Shown here in pieces: positions 37,452 to 46,638 of a DNA stretch of 64,000 bases (positions are counted from its first letter, which is position 1; the number at the start of each line of letters is the position of its first letter). The notes beneath the pieces were generated by a model that did no database searches, was not told the DNA's origin, and saw only the letters and a list, made by a program, of their open reading frames with translations. The stretch spans positions 1,249,036 to 1,313,035 of the forward strand of contig NZ_LK391969.1 of the NCBI RefSeq assembly GCF_000939975.1, written 5' to 3'. The position numbers and the translations under genes are program-made. This stretch comes from Pseudomonas saudimassiliensis (GTDB taxonomy: Bacteria; Pseudomonadota; Gammaproteobacteria; Pseudomonadales; Pseudomonadaceae).

Positions 37452-40400
37452 TCAATCCAGCACTTTACTCTCTCCGGCATCAGACGGCGTCAACAACACA
37501 TACAACGCCGGCACGACAAACAGCGCCAGCACCGATACCGACACCAGTCCGAAGATGATCACCAGGGTCAGCGGCCGGTAGAAGGGGCTGCTGACGGCCA
37601 GCGGTACCAGACCGACGATGGTGGTGACGGCAGTAGTCAGCAAGGGGCGCAGCCGGCGGGCAGAGCCGGCGGCGGCGGCTTCGGGGATGCTCATGCCTTC
37701 CTTGAGGAAGCTGTTCATGGTGTCGACCATGATGATGCCGTTGTTGATGGCGATGCCGATCAACGACACCAGGCCGATCATGGCGAAGAAGGAGAAGGTG
37801 ATATCGAACGCCCAGAAGCCGAGGGCGGAGCCGATGATGGCCAACGGCATGGTCGCGAAGATGATGAAGGCCTGGCGGAAACTGCTGAACAGGATCACCA
37901 GCACACCGACCACCAGCACCACCGCGATCACCAGCGCCAGCAGTGCCGAGGAGAAGGTCTCCGTGGTATCCGCCGCTTCGCCGCCGACCACGGCGCGATA
38001 GGCCGAGGGCCAGCGCTGCTGCATCTGGTCCAGCTGCGGCTGCACTTCAGCGAACACCTCGCTGACCGTGCGCCCCTCGTTCTTGGCCATGACCGTGAGT
38101 GCACGCTCACCGCCGACGTGGGAAATGGCAATGGCCGACTCGGACTGGGTAGGGCTGAGCAGCTGCTGCATGGCAATCGAGCGCCCGTCCTGGGTAAAGG
38201 CACGTACCCGCGCGAGCTCCTCGGTGCTGCGCGGGCCGCCGGCTTCACCTGGGCGGCTGGGCCATTCGGTGCCCAGGCGGATGTCGATATTGTCATCGCC
38301 ATCGGCGGTGACAAAGGTGCCGACCTCATCGGAGCTGAAGGCGATGCGCAATTGCGAGGCCAGGTCACCATGGTCGATGCCGAAGAAGTTGGCCGCCTCG
38401 CGGTCGGGCTGTAGGGCCAGCTGCGGTTTGAGCATGCCGATATTATCGCGCACATCGACCACGCCTGCGGTTTGCGCCAGCAGTGTCTGGACCTCGCGGG
38501 ACAATCCCAGCAGGGTATCCATGTCGGGGCCGATCAGCTGGATCTCGATCGGGTCGCCCATGCTCGGGCTGCTGGATTCCGGCACTACCAGCAATTGCGC
38601 TGCGGCGACGCGCTCTTCGAGATAGGCCGCCAGTTCGCGGCGCAGCTCATCCGCCAGCTCGTAGGACGGCGCGTCGCGCTCTTCAAGGGGGCGGAAGATC
38701 GCCGAAAAGCCGATGAAATTCTCCGCTTCGCTGGGCTGCAGGTTGGAGGCCATCGAGCCGGCGGCGAAGGGGCTCTTGAGCCCGACCAGTTTGACCACAC
38801 TCTGGAAATATGGCTTGTCCCGCAGGATGGCACCGATCTCGTCGGCCACCGCCTGGGAGGTTTCCAGCTGGACGGTGGGTGGCAGCTCGATATTGATCCC
38901 CAGGCGTTCGCCGTCCGTAGGCGGGAACAGCTCGATCCGGGCCTGGGTAAAGGCCCACATCGACAGGACAAACAGGGCAATCGCACCGACCACCCAGAGA
39001 CCGGATTGCCGGCGGCCGCGCACGACCCAGCGGCTGTTCCAGTTTTCCAGCCCATTGACCGCGCGGCTTGCCACCCGGTCCGAGAGCCCCTGCCGCTTGG
39101 GGTCGGCAGCCTTGCGCTGCTTGCCCAGCAGACTGCGGGCCAGCGGCAGGGTGCAAAGCATGGCGACGATAAACGACAGGATAAGGCAGACCACGGTGGT
39201 GGTCGGCAGCACCCGGATGAATTCGCCCACGGTGCCGCTGATCGACATCAGCGGCGCCAGCGCGAGGATGGTGGTCAACTGGGCCGCAAAGGCCGGCATG
39301 GCGTAACGTTTGACCGTCGCCAGCACCGCCTGGCCGAAGGTCTTGCCGCCGTTGTAGATCTCGTCGTGCAAGCCTTCGAGCAGGATGATGAAGACGTCGA
39401 CGATCATCACCAGGGCAATGACCATGCCGATGACCACCAGCTCGTTGAGGGTGTAGCCCATCAACAGGAGGATCAGCAGCACGCCGGCGAAGGTGACCGG
39501 CACCGACAACCCGGCGAGAATGGCCTCGCGCCAGGCAATGGTCAGTAGCAGGATGACGAATACTACCGCCATGGTCTGCAGGGCGCTGACAAAGACCTCC
39601 CCCAGCGATTCCATGATCTGGTCTGCTTCGTCCTGAATGATGCTGTATTCCAGGCCAGAGGGCCAGGCGCCCTCCTCCTGCATCCGCGCCAGCGCTGCGT
39701 GCAGACTTGCCACCAGGCTCACCGTATCCGCCCCGGGGCTTTTGCGCACTGACAGCTCCAGCGACTCGGCGTACTCTTCGCCATTGGCACTGAAGAAAGC
39801 GCGGGAGGTTTCGGTTTCCTGCATGCGGCGCACCGAGGCAACCTCGTCCAGCCGCACCGGGCGGTCAGCACCGGGACCACTCAGCCGGGCTATCGGCAGG
39901 GCGCGCAGGTCGTCGACATCACGAAAGCGCCCTTCTAGCCGCACCACTGCACCGATATCGTCGCTGCGAATTTCACCGAAGGGCTGTTCCACGTTGGCTT
40001 GCTGCACCGCGTTGCGTACCGCCGAGGGTGACAGCCCCAGCGCCAGCAAGCGGTCCGGGCGCAGTAATATCTGCACGATTTCCTCGCGCTCGCCCCCGAT
40101 GTTCACTTCCTTGACGCCGGTGATCCGCTCCAGCACATCCTGGATGCGCCGGGCCTGATGGTTCATGGTTGCCGAGCCGGCATCCCCGTGCAGGGTGAAG
40201 GTCAGGATCGGCCGGTCATCGACCGACGCCTGCTCGATCTGCGGCCGCTCCACATCTGCCGGGAGTTCCGCCTCCGCGTCGGCCACCGCGGCGCGCAGCC
40301 GGGTCATGGCGTCCACTGGATCGGCCGAGGCATCGAACTCGACGGAGATGACCGAAAAGGAGTCATAGGATGCGCTGTCGACCTTGCGCACCCCTTCCAG

Positions 40401-40694
40401 GGTGGTGACCTCGTCTTCGATGAAGTCGGTAACCTGCTCCTCGATGGTGCGCGGATCGGCCCCGGGCCAGGCGGTAGTGATGGTGGCCTGGGGGATGTTC
40501 AGGTCCGGCAGGGATTCCTTGACCAGCTGGGTGTAGGCCATCAGCCCGCCGAGCACCAGGGTGATCAGCAGCAGGATGCCGAAGATCGGCTGGAGGAAGA
40601 AAAACCGCGCCAGCGGGTGCGCCGAGCGCACCTCTTCGCTTTCCCTGCGGGGCGCATCCGGCAGAGCGTCATTGGGCTGCTCGGTGCGGCTCAT
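37452..40694 (-). CDS. RND efflux permease
   Basis: 1080-residue resistance-nodulation-division inner-membrane pump with the usual 12 segments and two periplasmic porter loops. In TM4 the AcrB motif VDDA is replaced by IVDVF: Asp433 aligns with AcrB D407, but the D408 position is valine. In TM10 the lysine (AcrB K940) is replaced within GIAINNGIIMVD. The proton relay therefore differs from AcrB-type drug pumps, so the transported compound cannot be inferred. It starts within the stop of the adaptor gene (ATGA overlap); the three genes form a complete OMF-adaptor-pump operon with no TetR-type regulator beside it. Confidence 0.92.
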   Translation of the reverse strand: MSRTEQPNDALPDAPRRESEEVRSAHPLARFFFLQPIFGILLLITLVLGGLMAYTQLVKESLPDLNIPQATITTAWPGADPRTIEEQVTDFIEDEVTTLEGVRKVDSASYDSFSVISVEFDASADPVDAMTRLRAAVADAEAELPADVERPQIEQASVDDRPILTFTLHGDAGSATMNHQARRIQDVLERITGVKEVNIGGEREEIVQILLRPDRLLALGLSPSAVRNAVQQANVEQPFGEIRSDDIGAVVRLEGRFRDVDDLRALPIARLSGPGADRPVRLDEVASVRRMQETETSRAFFSANGEEYAESLELSVRKSPGADTVSLVASLHAALARMQEEGAWPSGLEYSIIQDEADQIMESLGEVFVSALQTMAVVFVILLLTIAWREAILAGLSVPVTFAGVLLILLLMGYTLNELVVIGMVIALVMIVDVFIILLEGLHDEIYNGGKTFGQAVLATVKRYAMPAFAAQLTTILALAPLMSISGTVGEFIRVLPTTTVVCLILSFIVAMLCTLPLARSLLGKQRKAADPKRQGLSDRVASRAVNGLENWNSRWVVRGRRQSGLWVVGAIALFVLSMWAFTQARIELFPPTDGERLGINIELPPTVQLETSQAVADEIGAILRDKPYFQSVVKLVGLKSPFAAGSMASNLQPSEAENFIGFSAIFRPLEERDAPSYELADELRRELAAYLEERVAAAQLLVVPESSSPSMGDPIEIQLIGPDMDTLLGLSREVQTLLAQTAGVVDVRDNIGMLKPQLALQPDREAANFFGIDHGDLASQLRIAFSSDEVGTFVTADGDDNIDIRLGTEWPSRPGEAGGPRSTEELARVRAFTQDGRSIAMQQLLSPTQSESAIAISHVGGERALTVMAKNEGRTVSEVFAEVQPQLDQMQQRWPSAYRAVVGGEAADTTETFSSALLALVIAVVLVVGVLVILFSSFRQAFIIFATMPLAIIGSALGFWAFDITFSFFAMIGLVSLIGIAINNGIIMVDTMNSFLKEGMSIPEAAAAGSARRLRPLLTTAVTTIVGLVPLAVSSPFYRPLTLVIIFGLVSVSVLALFVVPALYVLLTPSDAGESKVLD

Positions 40695-41896
40695 TCGGAC
40701 GCCCCGGCGGTTTCCAGAATACGTACACGCTGGCCATCATAGAGCGCCGCGCGCCCGTCGCTTACCACCAGCTCGCCCTCTTCAACCCCGTCGATAACCG
40801 CCCGGTAGGCGCCGGCCTGCTGGCCTACTTCGACCCGCCGCTCATTCACCCGACCGCTGGCCTTGTCCACCACGAACAGGAAGGCCTGGTCGTTGCGGTA
40901 GCGCAACACGTCCAGCGGTACCGCCAGGCTGTCCTGCAGCGCGGGCAGGGCAATCCAGACCGGAACGAATTCGCCGTCCTGCAAGCGTGGGTTGTCACCT
41001 TCGCTATGCAATATGACCTCGAAGGTACGGGTTTCCGGATCCAGCGAGGGGCTGATGGCATGCACCCTGGCGGGCACCCGGTCGTCACCGACCAGCGGAT
41101 CGACGTCACCACCCTGCACCGGCGGCTCCCCGCCGATCACCGCCCGGGCACCGCTCTCGACCTGGCGGAAATCGTAGGACGGCAGGTCCACCCGCACTTC
41201 GAAGCGGGTGGGGTCAATCACCAGCGCCGGCACGGTGCGCAGCGCGTTCTGCTCAGTGTTGGTCTGCACCACGCTGGGCATGAAGTACCGGCCCTTTTCG
41301 ATGTTGAGGCGGGCCAGTACACCGTCGATCGGGGAGATCAGCCGTGACTCATCCACCGACAGTTGGGCCTGGGCCAGCTGGGCACGACTGTTGTCACGCA
41401 CCGCCACGGCCTGCTCCACCTGGACGATGGCCTGGTCCAACTCCTGCTGGGAGGCGGAGCGTTGCTCGATCAGCGTCTCATAACGCTTGCGCGTCACGTT
41501 CGCCAGCCGCAGATTGGCTTCGGCTTCGGCTACCGCGGCCTTGGCCGCCTGCAGGTCGGCCTGCACCCGCTCGGGCGCCTGATGGGCAATCAGTTGGCCG
41601 GCTTTCACCGGACTGCCGACCCGCAAGTTGTCATCGATATAAGTGACCACGCCCTGCTGGGTAAAGGTGAGAAACTCCCGCTGCAGCGAGCGCGCCGTGC
41701 CCTGGCTGTACACCCAGGCCTGCAGGTCCCGATGTTCAACCGGTATCACCCTGACGCTCACCTGCTGGGCGCTGTCATTCTGCTGCGCTGTGGCGGCGGG
41801 CGGTTCGTTTGGCTGGGCTTGCTGCTCGTCACCGCCACAACCCAGCAGACCAAACAGACAGGCCATCCCGATGGCGCTCATACGACTCTTGTACAT
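40691..41896 (-). CDS. RND periplasmic adaptor (membrane fusion lipoprotein)
   Basis: 401-residue HlyD/AcrA-type adaptor linking pump to outer-membrane channel. Lipoprotein signal ends at LFGLLGC (about residue 20). A barrel-sandwich and coiled-coil hairpin follow (QAAKAAVAEAEANLRLANVTRKRYETL, then EQAVAVRDNSRAQLAQAQLSVDESRLISPIDGVLARLNIEKG), the classic paired-helix layout. The start shares one base with the outer-membrane protein stop (TAATG). Confidence 0.93.
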   Translation of the reverse strand: MYKSRMSAIGMACLFGLLGCGGDEQQAQPNEPPAATAQQNDSAQQVSVRVIPVEHRDLQAWVYSQGTARSLQREFLTFTQQGVVTYIDDNLRVGSPVKAGQLIAHQAPERVQADLQAAKAAVAEAEANLRLANVTRKRYETLIEQRSASQQELDQAIVQVEQAVAVRDNSRAQLAQAQLSVDESRLISPIDGVLARLNIEKGRYFMPSVVQTNTEQNALRTVPALVIDPTRFEVRVDLPSYDFRQVESGARAVIGGEPPVQGGDVDPLVGDDRVPARVHAISPSLDPETRTFEVILHSEGDNPRLQDGEFVPVWIALPALQDSLAVPLDVLRYRNDQAFLFVVDKASGRVNERRVEVGQQAGAYRAVIDGVEEGELVVSDGRAALYDGQRVRILETAGASE

Positions 41897-43380
41897 TATC
41901 TGGGCTCTTTTCGTGAGGGGGTGGACAAGCTGCCGGCGGCGACGGGCGTGACGGCGAGCACCGCGGGCGAGTCGGCTTCGAAGCCGCCACCCAGGGCCAG
42001 GTGCAGGGCGATGCGATTCTCGATGCGGGCATGGCGCGCGGTGATATGGGCGCTGCGTCCGTCCAGGGCGCGTTGCTGGCTTTCCAGCACGTTGAGGAAG
42101 GGGTCGATACCCTGCTGATAGCGGTTATAGGACACCCGCACCGCTTCTTCCGCCGCGGTGGCGGAACTGTCCAGTGCCTGCTCGCGGCGCGCCAGCAGGC
42201 TTTCAACGGCCAATCGGCTTTCTACTTCCGCCAGGGCATTCAAGGCGGTCTCGACATAGGCGCCCAGCGTCTCATCGCGCTGCCCCTCGACGGCATCGAC
42301 CTGGGCGATCAACCGGCCGCCCTGAAAGATCGGCTGCACAATGCGCCCGCCGATCGACCAGACCAGGTTGCTGCTGTTGAACAGTTCGGAAAATTCGCTG
42401 CCGGAGTAGCCCCCCGAGCCGGTCAGGGAGAAGGACGGCAGGAAGGAGCGCTTGGCCGCTCCCAGCTGGTAGCCCGCCCCGATCAGCGCCAGCTCCGCCG
42501 CCCGCACATCGGGGCGGCGCATCAATAACTCAGCAGGTACGCCCGCCGCGGGCGCCGGAGCGACCTCGGGCAGCGTATCGCCCGTCTGCACCTTGCCGGC
42601 GGGGTAATGGCCCATCAGCACTTCCAGCTGGCGGATATTGAGCGCCAACGCCTCGCGGCGCTGCTCCAGCCCGGCCCGGGCCGATCCCAGATTGGCTTCG
42701 GCGAGCTGGCCGTCGGCCGGCGAGGCAATACCGACCGCGACCCGGTTATTGATCTGCCGGGACATCTCATCCAGCGCCTTGACCGTGTCTTCCGACAGCT
42801 TGACCTGGGCACGGGCGTGGGCCACATCGAAATACAGCTGGGTAATCTGCGCCGCTACCGATTGGCGCATGGCGCGCAATTGCTCGCCGCTGGCGAGAAA
42901 GTCCGCCCGCGCCGAGGCGCTCAACGCCGAAAGCCGGCCCCAGAGATCCAGCTCCCAGCTGATATCCAGCGCGGCATTGTGATTGTTGCTGAGGATGGCC
43001 ATATCGCCGGCCAGATCCCCGAGCCCCATGCCCGACAGGTTCTGGCGCTGCCGGGTGCTGTTGAGCCCGATCCCGACCTGGGGCAAGGCGTCGGCGCCGG
43101 TGACGCGCACCTGCGCCTCGGCGATCCGCGCCCGGGCGATAGCCTGGGCCAGTCCTGGGTTGCGCAGCAGGGCGGTCTCGACAAACTGGTTCAGGCGGTC
43201 GTCGCCAAACTCGGTCCACCAGCGCTCGGCAGGGGTAAAGGCACCCGTGGGCGTGGCGGCGAAGGTGGCCGGCAGACTGAATGGCAGCTGCGGCTGCGCC
43301 GGCGGCGAGACGCGACAAGCTGCAGTGGTAACGGCCAGGCAAATGACAGTGGTACGCAGCAACGGCGTGCCCCAGCTCAT
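41896..43380 (-). CDS. Outer-membrane efflux channel (TolC/NodT family lipoprotein)
   Basis: 494-residue OMF. Signal peptide with lipobox-like TAAC (about residue 22), then the NodT-type opening RWWTEFGDDRLNQFVETALLRNPGLAQAIARARIAEAQV, duplicated helical halves and the conserved MRRPDVRAAELALIGAGYQLGAAKRSFLPSFSLTG. First gene of the three-component efflux operon. The 125-bp gap upstream shows no obvious promoter. Confidence 0.93.
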   Translation of the reverse strand: MSWGTPLLRTTVICLAVTTAACRVSPPAQPQLPFSLPATFAATPTGAFTPAERWWTEFGDDRLNQFVETALLRNPGLAQAIARARIAEAQVRVTGADALPQVGIGLNSTRQRQNLSGMGLGDLAGDMAILSNNHNAALDISWELDLWGRLSALSASARADFLASGEQLRAMRQSVAAQITQLYFDVAHARAQVKLSEDTVKALDEMSRQINNRVAVGIASPADGQLAEANLGSARAGLEQRREALALNIRQLEVLMGHYPAGKVQTGDTLPEVAPAPAAGVPAELLMRRPDVRAAELALIGAGYQLGAAKRSFLPSFSLTGSGGYSGSEFSELFNSSNLVWSIGGRIVQPIFQGGRLIAQVDAVEGQRDETLGAYVETALNALAEVESRLAVESLLARREQALDSSATAAEEAVRVSYNRYQQGIDPFLNVLESQQRALDGRSAHITARHARIENRIALHLALGGGFEADSPAVLAVTPVAAGSLSTPSRKEPR

Positions 43381-43505
43381 GCGTTCTGGCTCTCCGGGGG
43401 TAACCCGAGCATGCTCATCCTTGCTCCCTTTGTATTGAAATACTTATCTATTTGTCCGTCGCCGCTTCGTAAAGTTACAGGCAGCCCGAGATAAAGTGCC
43501 TGTGA

Positions 43506-44921
43506 TCAACGCCAGCGCCAGCGATCCCGCAGCCGCTGCAGGCGCGATCGGCCCAACTGTTCCTCGGGGCTGGGCCAGTGCGTCTTCTTGCTTTCGCACT
43601 GGACGATGCCGCTGGCGCCCAGGCGCAACCGCCAGCGCTGCGCCACGGTATGCGCCTGCCCCGGCTCGGTGAACAGCAGCAACACATTATAGTCGTGCTG
43701 CTTTTCGATGGGGTGGGCCTGGATCTCGGCGAAGGGCTCCGCTTCCTCGGCGCTCTTGAACAGCCGATTGCGCGTGGCCTGGATCATGTCGCACAACCGC
43801 TCGCAGTCCAGGCTCAGCCGCTCCTGGATCTTGTCGCGCTCCAGCGCGCCCTTCTCCAGCGTGAATACCGACCGGTAACAGATGATCTGCCGCTCCTCGT
43901 TGGTCGCCCATTTACCGGAGTGTTCCAATACCTCCTTGGGCAAGCCGGGCAGCTTGCGGAAATCGAGCCAGATCAGCTGCTGGGCCATGAGCTTCTTGGT
44001 GTAGGGCATCAGCAGGCGGATTTTCCAGCGCGGCTTGCCCTTGCGCAGCCACTTGGTGATGACGGTGATCATGTCGTCGCGCAGCAGGTCGCGTATCGCA
44101 TAGACCGAGGCAATGCCGAGCAGCAATGCCAGGGACAGGTGTTGATTGCCATCCCGCGCATTGAACAGGAAGTAGGTGAACAACGTCATGATCAGCATGG
44201 TCGATGCGGCCTTGACCATCTTGCGGGTGCCCTCGCCCAGCTCGGTGACCTTGGAGCGCAGCAGTACCGGGTACTCCAGCAACCGGTGGTACAGGCTCAT
44301 GCGGTTCCACACCCGCGTCGGATCGCCACGGAAGTCGCTCAGATACTCGTGTTCGCGGCGATGCCGGTACTCCTGCTGCAGAAACTCCTGGATGGCGGCA
44401 ATAAGCTCCGGGTCCAGGTCGGCGTACCCGTCGAGGGTCATGCATTCGAGCAGGAACTGCTCGGCGTGCCAGGAAAAATAGATATCCAACTGCCGGAAGT
44501 AACGCCGTTGATTGCGCTGCTCCGGGAAGGTCCGGCGTAGCCGCTGGGCGAAGTTCTGGCTCAGCCGCAGGGCGCGCCGCAGCGGCTCCTCCGTCAGGCC
44601 GGCACCCTGGATCTGCTGACGCAGCCGGTCCATGGAGGCGCGGTACTGGAACAGCCAGGAACCGAACATGATCTCGTAATGGGGCGACAACAACGCGAAG
44701 GAACTGTCGGACTTGCTGACCCGGTCCTCGTCCGGCAGCCCGAGCAACCCAAAGCGGTGAGACAGACAGCTGGCGAAAAACTGCCGCTCGTCCAGCGTCC
44801 AGCTGGAGAAATCGTTCTCGTGGGGCGTGAACAGATACAGCTCGACCAGATAACGGCCCGGCTTTTTCAAGGTGCGGGTCAGCTGTACTCGATAGTCACC
44901 CTTGCGTTTCAACGAGAACAC
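43506..44921 (-). CDS. Uncharacterised 471-residue membrane protein
   Basis: Not recognised. The GTG at 44921 is preceded by AGGAGGAAAT, an excellent ribosome-binding site, which decides the start over a longer upstream frame. The N-terminal half is basic and aromatic (KRKGDYRVQLTRTLKKPGRYLVELYLFTP); two adjacent hydrophobic segments at about residues 246-285 (MLIMTLFTYFLF, then LSLALLLGIASVYAI) could form a membrane hairpin; the C-terminal half is again charged and soluble-like, with conserved-looking EKQHDYNVLLLFTEPG. No cysteine pairs or nucleotide-binding loop. It precedes the efflux operon on the same strand. Confidence 0.75.
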   Translation of the reverse strand: MFSLKRKGDYRVQLTRTLKKPGRYLVELYLFTPHENDFSSWTLDERQFFASCLSHRFGLLGLPDEDRVSKSDSSFALLSPHYEIMFGSWLFQYRASMDRLRQQIQGAGLTEEPLRRALRLSQNFAQRLRRTFPEQRNQRRYFRQLDIYFSWHAEQFLLECMTLDGYADLDPELIAAIQEFLQQEYRHRREHEYLSDFRGDPTRVWNRMSLYHRLLEYPVLLRSKVTELGEGTRKMVKAASTMLIMTLFTYFLFNARDGNQHLSLALLLGIASVYAIRDLLRDDMITVITKWLRKGKPRWKIRLLMPYTKKLMAQQLIWLDFRKLPGLPKEVLEHSGKWATNEERQIICYRSVFTLEKGALERDKIQERLSLDCERLCDMIQATRNRLFKSAEEAEPFAEIQAHPIEKQHDYNVLLLFTEPGQAHTVAQRWRLRLGASGIVQCESKKTHWPSPEEQLGRSRLQRLRDRWRWR

Positions 44922-45176
44922 ATTTCCTCCTATCAGCCCATGACCAACCGCATCGACCGCAACATGATTGCCGGAACAGTCACCTGTCCTGCGGCGTGCG
45001 ATGCGCTCAATCCTAGCATGACCGGGCCGGCAGATGGCTGGCAGCAGCGGCGTGCGGGTTGTCACCGGCAGGGCAACCTGCGTTACCATGGCCCGCTCAA
45101 TAATCAGCGTCCGGTGAACGGAGCGGCGCCCAGCTGTGACCTCAACCGCCGTACAAAAAAGAAGTGATGGGCTGCC

Positions 45177-46400
45177 ATGCGTTTTTTCAGGGATCTTTCC
45201 GTATCGTCCTTCAGCGCCGGCTTTGTCGCCGTTCTGGTGGGCTTCACCAGCTCCGCTGCGCTGGTGTTCCAGGCTGCCAGCGATCTGGGTGCGACACCCG
45301 CCCAGATCGGCTCCTGGATGCTGTCGCTCTGCCTCGGGATTGGCGTCACCGGTATCTATCTGTCATGGCGCTTCAAGGCGCCCATCGTCACCGCCTGGTC
45401 GACCCCCGGGGCCGCGGTGCTGGTCACCGCCGCCTCCAGCGCCACCCTGCCGGAGGCGACGGGTGCCTTCGTGCTGTGCGGACTACTGATGGCAATGTGT
45501 GGTTTCTTCGGTTGGTTCGAAAGCATCATGCGGCGCATTCCGCCGGCGATCGCCGCGGGCATGCTGGCCGGTGTGCTGTTGCGCTTCGGCATGGCCGCCT
45601 TTGCCGCCCTGGAGACCGCCTTCACCCTGGTATTCCCGATGCTGCTCACCTACCTGCTGGCCCGCCGGCTGATCCCCCGCTACGCGGTAATGGCGCCCCT
45701 GGTAACCGGCATTGCCGTGGCGGCCGCCACCAACGCACTGGATTTCAGCGCCCTGAGCTTCTCCCTGACCACGCCCCAGTGGGTGACGCCAGCCTTCAGC
45801 GTGCAGGCGCTGATGGGTGTGGCTCTGCCGCTGTTTGCCGTCTGCGTGGCATCACAGAACCTGCCGGGGCTGGCGGTAATCCGCGCCGCCGGGTACCAGA
45901 CCCCGTCCTCCCCACTGATTGGCTGGACCGGCGTGGCGACCTTGCTCTTGGCACCGTTCGGCGCGTTCGGCATCAACCTGGCAGCCATTACCGCCGCCCT
46001 CTGTACCGGCCCGGAAGCCCATGACGATCCCGCCAAACGGTACACTGCGGCCATCGTCTCAGGCCTGTTCTATCTGGTGGCCGGCATTTTTGGCGCGAGC
46101 ATCGGCGCCCTGTTCCTGGCGTTTCCCAAGGAACTGGTCATGGCCATCGCCGGCTTCGCATTGATTAACACCATTGGCAGCGGGTTGGTGAGTGCCTTAC
46201 AGGACGAACACCATCGGGAAGCCGCCATGGTTACCTTTCTGGTCACCGCGTCGGGCGTCACGCTGCTGGGTATCGCCTCGGCATTCTGGGGGATGATCGC
46301 TGGTGGGGCCGCCTTGCTGATATTGCAGACGCCCGGCCTGCAGCGGAGGCGGGCCGGCAAATCAATGACCCAGACGGCGGCGCGCGAGTCGGAAGAGTAG
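45177..46400 (+). CDS. benE: BenE-family benzoate/H+ symporter
   Basis: 407-residue, about 12-segment transporter beginning MRFFRDLSVSSFSAGFVAVLVGFTSSAALVFQAA, the hallmark of BenE, with AWSTPGAAVLVTAA and AFGINLAAITAALCTGPEAHDD as family motifs. BenE imports benzoate with protons. No benABCD or cat genes are in the window, so it is an orphan transporter here and the aromatic substrate is unproven. The 255-bp gap to the divergent upstream gene shows nothing recognisable. Confidence 0.93.
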   Translation: MRFFRDLSVSSFSAGFVAVLVGFTSSAALVFQAASDLGATPAQIGSWMLSLCLGIGVTGIYLSWRFKAPIVTAWSTPGAAVLVTAASSATLPEATGAFVLCGLLMAMCGFFGWFESIMRRIPPAIAAGMLAGVLLRFGMAAFAALETAFTLVFPMLLTYLLARRLIPRYAVMAPLVTGIAVAAATNALDFSALSFSLTTPQWVTPAFSVQALMGVALPLFAVCVASQNLPGLAVIRAAGYQTPSSPLIGWTGVATLLLAPFGAFGINLAAITAALCTGPEAHDDPAKRYTAAIVSGLFYLVAGIFGASIGALFLAFPKELVMAIAGFALINTIGSGLVSALQDEHHREAAMVTFLVTASGVTLLGIASAFWGMIAGGAALLILQTPGLQRRRAGKSMTQTAARESEE

Positions 46401-46425
46401 CACGCGCTGACAGACGCCCAATAAA

Positions 46426-46447
46426 AAACCCCGCCGAAGCGGGGTTT
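46426..46447. terminator. Bidirectional-looking terminator after benE
   Basis: AAACCCCGC-CGAA-GCGGGGTTT is a perfect 9-bp stem with a tetraloop and A/T flanks, 25 bases after the benE stop. The remaining gap up to 46638 shows no gene. Confidence 0.85.
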
Positions 46448-46638
46448 CGCAGAATAACGTCCTGACCATCATCCTTAACGCTGGTACTTCCTGTAGCGCA
46501 GTCCCTGTTCCCTATTGTGTTGCTCCGCTTCCTGCGTTGCGTCCTTGCAAAACCAATACTACGCAGGAGCCCGGGCGGTGCACATAGGTCATTACCGTCA
46601 CGCTGTGTAAGTGTTTACGTACAGCGGTACAGACTGTC

